DNA of 9,125 nucleotides from an uncultured Peptoniphilus sp. (GCA_947254665.1 CAMYEJ010000050.1:1-9125); one strand, 5' to 3'; positions 1 to 7,253 are shown, numbered from the stretch's first letter. Made by a program: numbers and translations. The notes: a model not told the origin generated them from the letters alone.

Positions 1-22
1 AGCATTTAGTTTTAATTATGAA

Positions 23-55
23 GACAGTCACCCTGAGCGAGCGCAGCGAGTCGAA
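23..55 (+). repeat. REP-like GC-rich core, copy A
   Basis: This 33-bp GC-rich segment runs from GACAGTCACC to GAGTCGAA and contains CCTGAGCGAGCGCAGCG. It stands out from the A/T-rich surroundings. From memory, it belongs to a widespread class of short intergenic repeats of the form TTCGACTCGCTGCGCTCGCTCAGGG (read on the other strand), but I could not search for it. Confidence 0.75.
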
Positions 56-99
56 CTGGTATAAACTTGATGAGGTCAAGTATTGATGATTTTTGTTTC

Positions 100-117
100 A
101 TGCTATACGTATAGCAT
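100..117. repeat. Palindrome copy 1 (perfect)
   Basis: ATGCTATACGTATAGCAT is a perfect 18-bp inverted repeat with no spacer, centred on TACGTA. It is the only fully symmetric copy among the five complete ones. Confidence 0.9.
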
Positions 118-134
118 TTAGTTTTAATTATGAA

Positions 135-167
135 GACAGTCACCCTGAGCGAGCGCAGCGAGTCGAA
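135..167 (+). repeat. REP-like GC-rich core, copy B
   Basis: This copy is identical over all 33 bp to the one at 23-55 and exactly 112 bp downstream, in the same orientation. ACCC in its left part and GGGT just after it (168-172) could form the base of a weak stem. Confidence 0.75.
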
Positions 168-211
168 TGGGTATAACTTTGGTGAGGTCAAGTATTGATG
201 ATTTATACTCC

Positions 212-229
212 ATGCTTTACGTAGAGCAT
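212..229. repeat. Palindrome copy 2 (one mismatch)
   Basis: ATGCTTTACGTAGAGCAT is symmetric except at one pair (T opposite G, which would still pair as a wobble in RNA). It lies exactly 112 bp after copy 1. Confidence 0.85.
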
Positions 230-248
230 CTATTTTTATTTTTGTTTC

Positions 249-266
249 ATGCTCTACGTATAGCAT
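249..266. repeat. Palindrome copy 3 (one mismatch)
   Basis: ATGCTCTACGTATAGCAT has one mismatched pair, at the same position that varies in the other copies. It starts only 37 bp after copy 2. It is preceded by TTTTTGTTTC, also found directly before copy 1, which suggests a partial unit left by recombination. Confidence 0.85.
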
Positions 267-328
267 TTAGTTTAATTTATCTGATCAATTTCATTTTGGG
301 AGGACTTGCTCTGAGGAGGTTAGACACA

Positions 329-370
329 TTCGACTTCATAGGCTGCGGCTCTTCCGCTCAGCGTGACTAC
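329..370 (-). repeat. Diverged, inverted REP-like core with bulged hairpin
   Basis: Read on the minus strand, this segment has GTCACGCTGAGCGG and ends with GTCGAA, matching the two ends of the direct cores but with extra bases in the middle. Within it, GCTG (342-345) can pair with CAGC (359-362) and CGG (346-348) with CCG (354-356), leaving a two-base bulge and a five-base loop. This bulged GC-rich hairpin resembles REP sequences more than the direct copies do. It lies in the irregular interval between palindromes 3 and 4. Confidence 0.6.
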
Positions 371-383
371 AGTTGGTAGGGTT

Positions 384-401
384 ACGCTCTACGTAGAGCA
401 T
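384..401. repeat. Palindrome copy 4 (inner 14 bp perfect)
   Basis: ACGCTCTACGTAGAGCAT has a perfect inner 14 bp (GCTCTACGTAGAGC). The usual variable pair is C/G instead of the A/T of copy 1, so both arms differ from copy 1 and symmetry is kept. The second base (C for T) breaks one outer pair. Confidence 0.85.
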
Positions 402-420
402 TTAAATATAATTTTATAAA

Positions 421-453
421 GACTGTCACACTGAACGAGCGTAGCGAGTCGAA
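421..453 (+). repeat. REP-like GC-rich core, copy C (diverged)
   Basis: This has the same orientation and layout as the cores at 23-55 and 135-167 but with several substitutions (ACTGAACGAGCGTAGCGAG). It sits 37 bp after the start of palindrome 4, compared with 35 bp in the other units, and is followed by the same GGGTATAAAC-like tail. Confidence 0.7.
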
Positions 454-496
454 CGGGTATAAACATGGTGAGATATGACACTGATGATTTAAATTC

Positions 497-514
497 ATGC
501 TATACGTAGAGCAT
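497..514. repeat. Palindrome copy 5 (one mismatch)
   Basis: ATGCTATACGTAGAGCAT has one mismatch at the common variable pair and is flanked by C and G that extend the symmetry to 20 bp (496-515). It abuts the rsmG terminator hairpin, so the array ends right at the operon's transcription end. Confidence 0.85.
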
Positions 515-515
515 G

Positions 516-547
516 AAAAAAAGACTTCGTTTTGGAAGTCTTTTTCT
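516..547 (-). terminator. Rho-independent terminator after rsmG
   Basis: AAAAAGACTTC (518-528) and GAAGTCTTTTT (535-545) form an 11-bp stem with a six-base loop. On the minus strand it lies 15 bp beyond the rsmG stop codon and is followed by a run of T (complement of 516-522). The plus strand also has a T-tract, so it could stop transcription from either side and separate the repeat array from the operon. Confidence 0.85.
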
Positions 548-561
548 TTTTATTTTAAATT

Positions 562-1266
562 TTACAGAGGTTTTGATTTTGGTTTGCCGCCAGATCTTGG
601 ATATTGCTTCGGGGTCGGTTTTACTTTTTCTACCACGATTAGTGAGTGTAGGATTCCATCTGGAAGAGTAATCTCCATTACATTTTTAATTTCTCCTCCC
701 AAGACTTTGATCGAATTTTCTGCTTCTTTTAGCTCTTCTTTATATTCCGAACCTTTCATTGCAATCATAACTCCGCCAGGCTTTACGTAGGGCAGGGTAT
801 ATTCCGTAAGTGTTGACATATTTGCCACAGCCCTTGATACTGACACGTCGAAAGCATCTCTGAACTCTTTTTTTCTCGCAAACTCTTCCGCTCTACCGTG
901 GTAAGTCGTGACGTTTTTCAAATCAGTTTCTTCTACGACCTTATTGAGAAATTTTATCCTTTTGTTCAGTGAGTCAAGTAGAGTTACTTCAAGATCTGGA
1001 TTTTTTATCGCCATTGGGATTCCTGGGAATCCTGCGCCGGTGCCCACGTCTATTACAGATTTTTTCCCTTCAAGCTCTCCAGTTTTAAAGATGGTGAGAC
1101 AGTCGAGGAAATGCTTCACGTCGATCTCTTCGTCGTCTGTGATGGCGGTTAGGTTCATAAAACTATTCCATTCTAGCAATATTTCTTTATATTTTTGAAG
1201 TTTGTTATTTTTTTCACCATCAAATTCTATTTCAAATTCTTTTAGTAGTTCTTCTAGCCTAGTCAT
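562..1266 (-). CDS. rsmG: 16S rRNA (guanine527-N7)-methyltransferase RsmG
   Basis: RsmG (GidB) uses S-adenosylmethionine to methylate N7 of G527 in 16S rRNA, in the 530 loop near the decoding centre; loss of it in other bacteria gives low-level streptomycin resistance. The 234-residue product has the family landmarks in order: [12 protein letters not shown] near residues 32-43, KHFLDCL at 51-57, the SAM-binding loop [11 protein letters not shown] at 74-84, [12 protein letters not shown] at 96-107, SRAVANM at 144-150, and the Firmicutes-type tail [13 protein letters not shown]. Length is normal. I chose ATG at 1266, which overlaps the mnmG stop by 8 bases (ATGACTAG) and has GTGAG just upstream. 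A GTG at 1275 in the same frame would add three residues, but its upstream sequence is only A-rich. It is the last gene of the mnmE-mnmG-rsmG operon, and the overlap suggests translational coupling. Confidence 0.96.
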   Translation of the reverse strand: MTRLEELLKEFEIEFDGEKNNKLQKYKEILLEWNSFMNLTAITDDEEIDVKHFLDCLTIFKTGELEGKKSVIDVGTGAGFPGIPMAIKNPDLEVTLLDSLNKRIKFLNKVVEETDLKNVTTYHGRAEEFARKKEFRDAFDVSVSRAVANMSTLTEYTLPYVKPGGVMIAMKGSEYKEELKEAENSIKVLGGEIKNVMEITLPDGILHSLIVVEKVKPTPKQYPRSGGKPKSKPL

Positions 1267-3160
1267 TTTTCTCACGTCTTTTTCTTTCTAAATATATTAG
1301 AAGCACGTTGATATCGGCAGGGGAAACTCCTGTGATTCTCGCAGCTTGTCCGATGCTTTCAGGTCGAATCTTTGTTAATTTTTCTCTCGCTTCGTTTCTA
1401 AGTCCTTGTACTTCTTCGTAATTTAGATCTTTTTCCAGGTATCTCTTTTCAAGTTTTTTAAATTGAGATATTTGAATATTTTGCTTCTTTATATATCCGC
1501 TATACTTGATTTCGATTTCTACCTGTTCTATGATATCTCGCCTTAATTCTGGTCTTTCTGGGTCCAGTTCCTTTACTGCATCGTAACCAAGTTCTGGTCT
1601 ACGGATTAGTTCTTCTAGACTTTGAGTGTTCTTTATTGGTGTAGTTCCAAGTTTTTCTAGTATTTCATTGTTTTCCGCTGTTGGATTTATCTTTATTTCT
1701 TTTATTCTCTCTAATTCTTTTTCTATGTTTTCTTTTCTATATAGGTATCTATCGTATTTTTCTTTCGTCACAAGTCCGATGTCATATCCCATTTGGGTAA
1801 GCCTCATGTCTGCGTTGTCCTGTCTTAGGGTAAGTCTATATTCTGCTCTTGCTGTCATCATTCTATATGGCTCCCTTGTGCCTTTGGTTACAAGGTCGTC
1901 GATTAGTACGCCTATATATGCGTCGGATCTTTCAAGGATAAGTGGTTCTTTTCCTTCTACTTTTAACGCTGCGTTGATGCCCGCCATTAGTCCTTGGGCA
2001 GCAGCTTCTTCGTAGCCTGAGGATCCATTGATCTGTCCTGCGAAGAATAATCCTGAGATATCCATGTGTTCCAAAGATCTATCGATTACTGTTGCATCTA
2101 TGGCATCGTACTCGATTGCATATGCTGATCTCATGATCTTTGCATTTTCTAGTCCTAGGATATTTTTGTAGATATCTATTTGCACTTCTTCTGGTAGGGA
2201 ACTGGACACTCCTTGGATGTACATCTCGTCTGTGCTAAGTCCTTCCGGTTCTATGAATACTTGGTGGGAGGTTCTATCTTTGAATCTCATTACTTTGTCT
2301 TCGATGGAAGGGCAGTACCTAGGTCCTGTGCCTTCGATATCTCCAAGGTACATTGCTGACCTCATTATATTTTCCCTTATGATTTCATGACATTTTTCTG
2401 TGGTGTAGGTGAGGTAACAATTCACCTGATCCTTAGACATATCCTTGTCAATATTGTCAAAGGAGAATGGAACGACTCTTTCATCTCCTGGTTGAACTTC
2501 CATCTTGGAAAAATCTATTGTAGAGCGAAGCATCCTCGCTGGGGTTCCGGTCTTCATTCTAATAAGTTCTAGTCCCATATCCTTTAGGGATTCTGAAAGA
2601 TCTAGGGATGGTTTCATTCCATCTGGACCGGAGCTGTAATTTACCTCTCCCATAAAGACTCTGCCTCGTAGATATGTGCCCGTTGCAACAACAACAGACT
2701 TCGCCTTGTAAATTGCACCAGTCTTGGTTAATACGCCTGCGACTTTTGAATCTTCGAGCAGTATTTTTACTACTTCTGACTGTCTTAGGTCTAGGTTCTC
2801 GGTCTTTTCGATTACTTTTTTCATTTCATCGTGGTACCTTCTCTTGTCCGCTTGGGCTCTTAGGGAATGAACCGCCGGACCTTTTGAAAGGTTTAACATT
2901 CTGGATTGGATAAATGTTCTGTCTATATTTCTCGCCATTTCGCCGCCCAATGCGTCGATTTCTCTAACTAGGTGTCCTTTTCCTGTTCCGCCGACATTTG
3001 GGTTACAACTCATGGCTGCTATTGAATCTAAATTCATGGTTAGAAGAAGAGTTTTTCTTCCCATTCGTGCTGCAGCTAGGGCAGATTCTGTGCCAGCATG
3101 GCCTGCACCTACTACGATGACATCGTACTCTCCTCCGATATAATTTTTAATTTCTGCCAT
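1259..3160 (-). CDS. mnmG: tRNA uridine-34 5-carboxymethylaminomethyl modification enzyme MnmG (GidA)
   Basis: MnmG is the FAD-dependent partner of MnmE. The cytoplasmic complex installs a (carboxymethyl)aminomethyl group on C5 of wobble uridine 34 of certain tRNAs, using methylene-tetrahydrofolate, glycine or ammonium, and NADH. The 633-residue product has the usual length. The FAD dinucleotide-binding motif GAGHAG is at 18-23. [23 protein letters not shown] begins near 51 and includes Cys52; the second conserved cysteine lies in [13 protein letters not shown] (Cys283, counterpart of E. coli Cys277). The signature [17 protein letters not shown] is at 427-443, and the C-terminal helical domain ends with [20 protein letters not shown]. 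The gene starts 14 bases after the mnmE stop, with TAGGA and GAAG upstream of the ATG, and overlaps rsmG at its end. No missing residue or frame problem is visible. Confidence 0.98.
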   Translation of the reverse strand: MAEIKNYIGGEYDVIVVGAGHAGTESALAAARMGRKTLLLTMNLDSIAAMSCNPNVGGTGKGHLVREIDALGGEMARNIDRTFIQSRMLNLSKGPAVHSLRAQADKRRYHDEMKKVIEKTENLDLRQSEVVKILLEDSKVAGVLTKTGAIYKAKSVVVATGTYLRGRVFMGEVNYSSGPDGMKPSLDLSESLKDMGLELIRMKTGTPARMLRSTIDFSKMEVQPGDERVVPFSFDNIDKDMSKDQVNCYLTYTTEKCHEIIRENIMRSAMYLGDIEGTGPRYCPSIEDKVMRFKDRTSHQVFIEPEGLSTDEMYIQGVSSSLPEEVQIDIYKNILGLENAKIMRSAYAIEYDAIDATVIDRSLEHMDISGLFFAGQINGSSGYEEAAAQGLMAGINAALKVEGKEPLILERSDAYIGVLIDDLVTKGTREPYRMMTARAEYRLTLRQDNADMRLTQMGYDIGLVTKEKYDRYLYRKENIEKELERIKEIKINPTAENNEILEKLGTTPIKNTQSLEELIRRPELGYDAVKELDPERPELRRDIIEQVEIEIKYSGYIKKQNIQISQFKKLEKRYLEKDLNYEEVQGLRNEAREKLTKIRPESIGQAARITGVSPADINVLLIYLERKRREKND

Positions 3161-3174
3161 CTTCTATATTATTC

Positions 3175-4548
3175 CTACTTTCCTATACAAAATTCTGAAA
3201 ATACCTTGTCCAGTATATCTTCTGTGGTAGTTTCTCCGGTTATATTTCCAAGCTCATCTAGGGCACCACGCAAATCAACTTCGATGCAGTCCAAAAACTC
3301 TCTTGTTTCTAGACCTTCTATGGCTGAATCTATAAACTTGGTCGCTTCTTTTAGGGCTCTTACGTGGCGAAGATTGTTGATGTAGAATTCTTCCTTTGCC
3401 TTTAGATTTCCACTGAAGAACATATCTTTTATCTTGTTTTCAATATCTAAAATGGTTCCTTTCTTTATGGAAACATCCATATAATCTCTATTTCCAAAGA
3501 AATTTTTAAGTTCATCTTCTGAGTTTTTGCTTTCAAGATCCGCCTTGTTAAGAAGGACTATGCTCTTCTTGCCCTCTAGAAGTTTTAAGATTTCTTCGTC
3601 ATTTTCGTCGAACTTTTCGCTTCCGTCAAAGATTGCAATTATAAGGTCTGCTCCTTCTATGGACTTAACCGCACGGCTAACTCCTATGGCTTCCACCTTG
3701 TCCTCGGTTTCTCTTATCCCTGCAGTGTCCGTAATCTTTAGAAGTATTCCGTCCAAATTTACATAGTCTTCTATTATATCCCTAGTTGTGCCAGGAATAT
3801 CTGTGACGATTGCCTTTTCATATCTAAGCATCGCATTTAATAGGGAAGATTTACCTACATTTGGTTTGCCAAGGATAACTGTGTTTATTCCGTCCCGAAG
3901 AAGTCTACCTCTATTTGAACCTTCTATTAGAGTATTTATATTTTCCTTTACCTTATTCGCATCCTTTAAAAGGGTTTCGTATTGGTACTCTTCCACGTCG
4001 TCTTCAGGGAAGTCTATGTTTGCGATTATAATTCCCATCATCTTTGTAACTTCGTCAGAAATTTCTGTGATGATTCCAGTTAGAGAACCTTCCAGTTGCT
4101 TTATGCTTTGGTCAAAGGACTCATCGGTCTTCGCCTTTATGATGTCTATTACAGCTTCTGCTTGAGAGAGGTCGAGTCTTCCATTTAAGAATGCCCTCTT
4201 GGTAAACTCTCCAGCTTCTGCGATTCTCGCTCCATTATCAAGAAGCAGGTTTAACACACGTCTTACGGAGATGATTCCGCCGTGGGTGTAGATCTCTACC
4301 ATGTTCTCTCTCGTATATGTGTTAGGCGCCATCATCTTAACGATTAAGACCTCATCTATAATTTTTTTATTTTCATCTATTATATGGCCGTAGCTCATCA
4401 TTCTATTCTTAATCTCAGTGAGATTTTTCTGTCCTATGTGACGAAATACTTTGTCTGCTATTCTTACTGAGTCTTCACCACTCATTCTCACTATTCCAAT
4501 GCCAGCTTCACCGGTGGCAGTGGATATTGCAGCTATTGTATCTTTCAT
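3175..4548 (-). CDS. mnmE: tRNA modification GTPase MnmE (TrmE)
   Basis: MnmE is a potassium-activated GTPase that works with MnmG to modify U34 of tRNAs. The 457-residue protein has the full family layout. An N-terminal tetrahydrofolate-binding/dimerisation domain covers about residues 1-118 (starting DTIAAISTATGEAGIGIVRMSG). A central helical domain follows, then an inserted G domain with GKPNVGKS (227-234, P loop), GTTRD (253-257), DTAG (274-277) and NKAD (334-337). The C-terminal C-I-G-K (454-457) is the CxGK motif whose cysteine is needed for tRNA modification. The ATG at 4548 is preceded by a strong site, GAGGTGG (4552-4558). It is the first gene of its operon; a TTGATA/TAGAAT promoter lies upstream. 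In many Firmicutes this gene follows yidC and jag near the replication origin, but here it is divergent from nrdA. Confidence 0.98.
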   Translation of the reverse strand: MKDTIAAISTATGEAGIGIVRMSGEDSVRIADKVFRHIGQKNLTEIKNRMMSYGHIIDENKKIIDEVLIVKMMAPNTYTRENMVEIYTHGGIISVRRVLNLLLDNGARIAEAGEFTKRAFLNGRLDLSQAEAVIDIIKAKTDESFDQSIKQLEGSLTGIITEISDEVTKMMGIIIANIDFPEDDVEEYQYETLLKDANKVKENINTLIEGSNRGRLLRDGINTVILGKPNVGKSSLLNAMLRYEKAIVTDIPGTTRDIIEDYVNLDGILLKITDTAGIRETEDKVEAIGVSRAVKSIEGADLIIAIFDGSEKFDENDEEILKLLEGKKSIVLLNKADLESKNSEDELKNFFGNRDYMDVSIKKGTILDIENKIKDMFFSGNLKAKEEFYINNLRHVRALKEATKFIDSAIEGLETREFLDCIEVDLRGALDELGNITGETTTEDILDKVFSEFCIGK

Positions 4549-4615
4549 ATTCCACCTCAGATATATTATACATCATGTAGCTAAATTTTAAAATTTCCCC
4601 ATAATTTTGAAGATA

Positions 4616-4644
4616 ATTCTATCATGATTAATTATTTTTATCAA
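4616..4644 (-). promoter_or_regulatory. Predicted sigma-A-type promoter of the mnmE operon
   Basis: On the minus strand, TTGATA (4644-4639) and TAGAAT (4621-4616) are separated by exactly 17 bp, close to the TTGACA/TATAAT consensus. Transcription would start near 4609, giving a leader of about 60 bases. A second -10-like TATAAT lies closer to the gene (complement of 4565-4570) but has no good -35 and would put the start almost on the ribosome binding site. Confidence 0.55.
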
Positions 4645-4658
4645 AAAAACTATAAATC

Positions 4659-4674
4659 AATCTATATAAAGATG
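4659..4674 (+). promoter_or_regulatory. NrdR-box-like palindrome upstream of nrdA
   Basis: The core CTATATAAAG (4662-4671) matches the NrdR-box core CwAtATaTwG at nine of ten positions. NrdR is the ATP/dATP-sensing repressor of ribonucleotide reductase genes, and its boxes usually come in pairs about 31-32 bp apart. The only second candidate I see, AGATTATATGTAGGAA (4685-4700), is weaker and offset by 26 bp, so the pair is not canonical. A TATGAT -10 candidate (4678-4683) lies between them without a recognisable -35. The location 48-63 bp ahead of the nrdA start codon fits a repressor site. The region is A/T-rich, so a chance match is possible. Confidence 0.35.
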
Positions 4675-4721
4675 ATTTATGATAAGATTATATGTAGGAA
4701 TATTTTAGAAAAAGGTGAACT

Positions 4722-7244
4722 ATGAATATAAGAAAAAGAGATGGAAGGGTTGTGGATTTCGACAGAGAAAAGATCTCTACAGCCATCAAAAAATCCTACA
4801 TCGGTATTATGAAACCCTTTGAGGATTCATATATAGACAAAATTACTGACAAGATCGTTGAAAAAGTAGAAGATCTCTATAAGGATACTATTCCAACAGT
4901 TGAACAGATTCAAGACTTGGTAGAGCTTGAACTCATCGAAGAAAAAGAGATCGACGTAGTTAAATCCTACATCACATATAGGGCTGCCCACTCAAAGGAC
5001 AGACAGGTGCTCCGCGGCTTCAACGAATATTTAGAAGACGACACTCTTGTTTCAATTATAAGAGATGTGAGAAACGACTATTCAAGGGATCTCTATCCAA
5101 TCGAATCCCTCTTCCACAAATTCAGCTCCTTCTGCAAAAAGGACATGAGTGCAGAAGATTCTAGAGCGATGCTTATTAGAGCCGCATCAGAACTTACCAC
5201 AAAGGAAGCGCCTGATTGGGAATATATCGCATCTAGATTTTATAGATATGATTTGGAGCTAAAAATAAAAGAAAATTATAAAGGAATCGATACTTTCTAC
5301 GAAAAGATCAAAAATCTTACGGAGATGAACCTCTACGGAAAGTACATCCTTGAAAATTATACCAAGGAAGATATAGATAAGTTGGAAAAGGAACTCGTGA
5401 CCGATAGGGACAAACTTCTAACCTACTCATCCATAGATCTTCTAGCTAAGAGGTATTTAATTCGTAGCCACGATATGAAAGTTTTGGAACGTCCACAAGA
5501 GATGTTCATGGGAATCGCAATGCACCTTGCACTTCCAGAAGGAAAGAACAGGGTAGAGTGGGCGACTCGTATCTACACAGTGCTTTCAAAACTTCAAGTA
5601 ACTGTAGCTACTCCAACTATGAACAACGCTCGTAAACCATTCTACCAACTTTCATCCTGCTTTATCGACACAGTTCCGGATACCCTTGAAGGAATCTACA
5701 GAAGTATCGACAACTTCGCCCAAGTTTCTAAACACGGTGGAGGAATGGGACTATACTTTGGAAAGGTGAGAGCATCTGGTTCAGACATTAGAGGCTTCAA
5801 AGGAGTTGCCGGCGGAGTTATAAGATGGCTAAGACTTGTAAACGACACTGCCGTTGCAGTTGACCAATTGGGAGTTAGACAAGGATCCTGCGCAGTGTAC
5901 CTTGACGCATGGCACAAGGACCTTCCAGAATTTTTACAAATCAGAACCAACAACGGGGACGACAGAATGAAGGCTCACGACATCTTCCCAGCAGTTTCTT
6001 ATCCAGATCTATTCTTTAGACTTGCGAAGAATAACATAGACGCTGATTGGTACATGTTTGACCCACATGAAATCATGGTGAAGAAGGGCTACTGCCTAGA
6101 AGATTACTACGGCGACGAATTTGAAAAGAAATACTACGAATGTGTCCATGACGCAAATATTTCCAAGAGAGTAATCTCTGTAAAGGATATGGTTAGACTG
6201 ATTATCAAATCTCTAACAGAAACTGGAACTCCATTTGCATTCTTTAGAGATGCGGTAAATAAAATGAACCCGAACAAACACAAAGGCATGATCTATTCAT
6301 CTAACCTATGCACAGAAATTATGCAAAACATGAACGCAGTCGAAACTGTTTCCCAAGAAATCGAAACAGAAGAAGGAGATACAGTGGTGGTTACAAAGAC
6401 AAAACCTGGAGATTTTGTCGTATGTAACTTGGCATCTCTTGTAATTTCAAATATAAACCTAGAAGACGATAAAGAAGTTGAATACGTGGTGTCCACAGCA
6501 GTTAGGGGACTGGACAATGTAATCGATTTAAACTACTATCCACTTCCTTACGCAAAGATCACAAATAGCAAGTACAGGGCAATCGGCCTTGGAACTTCCG
6601 GATACCACCACGCACTTATAAAAGAAGGAATTGCATTCTCAGATGAAGAAGAACATTTGGAATTTGCAGATAGAGTGTACGAAAAATTAAATTACTACGC
6701 AGTAAAAGCGTCAAACGAAATCGCAAAAGAAAAGGGAGCTTACGAATACTTCAAAGGTTCCGACTGGGATAATGGAGACTACTTCGAACTTAGAGGTTAC
6801 CACGGCAAAGAATGGGAAGAACTAAGGGCAAGCATCCACGAACACGGAATGAGAAACGGATATATTATGGCGGTTGCACCTACTGGCTCCACATCTATAA
6901 TCGCAGGCACCACTGCTGCCGTTGACCCTGTTATGAAGAGATTCTTCCTAGAAGAAAAGAAGGGAGCGATCATCCCAAGAGTTGCACCAGATCTAAACAC
7001 GAGAACCTTCTGGCTATATGAACAAGCCCACGAAATCGATCAATCTCTAATCATAAAGGCAACTGGAGTAAGGGGACGCCACATCGACCAAGGTCAATCT
7101 GTAAACCTCTACATCACAAGTGACTTTACCATGAGACAGATTCTAAACCTATATATCAAAGCCATGGAAGAAGGACTAAAATCTCTATACTATGTGAGAA
7201 GTAAGTCCCTAGAAGTAGACGAATGCGAAGTTTGTCAAGCATAA
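4722..7244 (+). CDS. nrdA: Class I ribonucleoside-diphosphate reductase, alpha subunit
   Basis: This large subunit of class I ribonucleotide reductase converts ribonucleoside diphosphates to deoxyribonucleoside diphosphates in the cytoplasm, using a radical delivered by NrdB. The 840-residue protein starts with an ATP-cone domain (about residues 1-92, beginning NIRKRDGRVVDFDREKI), which gives overall activity control by ATP/dATP. The catalytic barrel follows: SSC with Cys313 (first redox cysteine), GGGMGLYFGKVRASGSDIRG (339-358), NLCTE with Asn528, thiyl Cys530 and Glu532, the redox partner Cys568 in VVCNL, PTGSTS (720-725) and the radical-relay pair Tyr823-Tyr824. The tail CEVC (835-838) is the thioredoxin/glutaredoxin-reducible pair. 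The ATP cone argues for NrdA rather than NrdE. The ATG at 4722 is preceded by AAAGGTGA (4711-4718). It is co-transcribed with nrdB, 9 bp downstream. Confidence 0.97.
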   Translation: MNIRKRDGRVVDFDREKISTAIKKSYIGIMKPFEDSYIDKITDKIVEKVEDLYKDTIPTVEQIQDLVELELIEEKEIDVVKSYITYRAAHSKDRQVLRGFNEYLEDDTLVSIIRDVRNDYSRDLYPIESLFHKFSSFCKKDMSAEDSRAMLIRAASELTTKEAPDWEYIASRFYRYDLELKIKENYKGIDTFYEKIKNLTEMNLYGKYILENYTKEDIDKLEKELVTDRDKLLTYSSIDLLAKRYLIRSHDMKVLERPQEMFMGIAMHLALPEGKNRVEWATRIYTVLSKLQVTVATPTMNNARKPFYQLSSCFIDTVPDTLEGIYRSIDNFAQVSKHGGGMGLYFGKVRASGSDIRGFKGVAGGVIRWLRLVNDTAVAVDQLGVRQGSCAVYLDAWHKDLPEFLQIRTNNGDDRMKAHDIFPAVSYPDLFFRLAKNNIDADWYMFDPHEIMVKKGYCLEDYYGDEFEKKYYECVHDANISKRVISVKDMVRLIIKSLTETGTPFAFFRDAVNKMNPNKHKGMIYSSNLCTEIMQNMNAVETVSQEIETEEGDTVVVTKTKPGDFVVCNLASLVISNINLEDDKEVEYVVSTAVRGLDNVIDLNYYPLPYAKITNSKYRAIGLGTSGYHHALIKEGIAFSDEEEHLEFADRVYEKLNYYAVKASNEIAKEKGAYEYFKGSDWDNGDYFELRGYHGKEWEELRASIHEHGMRNGYIMAVAPTGSTSIIAGTTAAVDPVMKRFFLEEKKGAIIPRVAPDLNTRTFWLYEQAHEIDQSLIIKATGVRGRHIDQGQSVNLYITSDFTMRQILNLYIKAMEEGLKSLYYVRSKSLEVDECEVCQA

Positions 7245-7253
7245 GGAGGAAAA

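Larger units (their letters stand above)
1..515. repeat. Intergenic array of ~112-bp units bounded by TACGTA palindromes
   Basis: This is a gene-free stretch built from repeated units. Each full unit is an 18-bp palindrome, an A/T-rich TTTAGTTTTAATTA-like spacer, a 33-bp GC-rich REP-like core, and a tail containing TGAGGTCAAGTATTGATGAT. Units 1-112 and 113-224 are nearly identical over their length. A third, more diverged unit runs from about 402 to 496. Palindromes start at 100, 212, 249, 384 and 497, and the edge sequence AGCAT at 1-5 fits the end of one starting at -12. The spacings are therefore 112, 112, 37, 135 and 113. Short open frames here (for example those starting MLYVEH) come from translating the palindrome itself, and none has a family resemblance or a convincing ribosome binding site. 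The array probably continues left of the window. Its function is unknown; MITE-like/REP-type repeats or a multi-site protein-binding array are both possible. Confidence 0.85.

Noticed and set aside
12..379. Short open frames in the repeat array (12-266 minus; 167-379 plus)
   Set aside because: They run through repeat units on both strands. Several begin with MLYVEH, which is just the palindrome translated, and the remainder (for example LRSLRVTVF) is the REP-like core in translation. They show no family resemblance and no consistent ribosome binding site.
100..514. parS or Noc binding sites near rsmG
   Set aside because: The context (downstream of rsmG) is suggestive, but the palindrome ATGCTATACGTATAGCAT does not match the parS consensus (TGTTTCACGTGAAACA) or the Noc site (ATTTCCCGGGAAAT).
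1..515. CRISPR array
   Set aside because: The repeats are 18-bp palindromes with 94-117-bp related spacers and one 19-bp gap. CRISPR spacers would be unrelated and uniformly 25-45 bp, and no cas gene is present.
497..790. Plus-strand frame starting in palindrome 5 and running over rsmG
   Set aside because: It begins at the palindrome, crosses the terminator hairpin and is antisense to the well-supported rsmG.
4561..4593. Proximal mnmE promoter with TATAAT (complement of 4565-4570)
   Set aside because: The -10 is perfect, but no -35 lies 16-18 bp upstream and the implied start near 4558 would leave only about ten bases before the ATG. The TTGATA-17-TAGAAT promoter further upstream is better.
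4549..4721. Riboswitch or T-box leader ahead of nrdA or mnmE
   Set aside because: The region is short and A/T-rich, with no conserved riboswitch core and no terminator/antiterminator pair that I can find.
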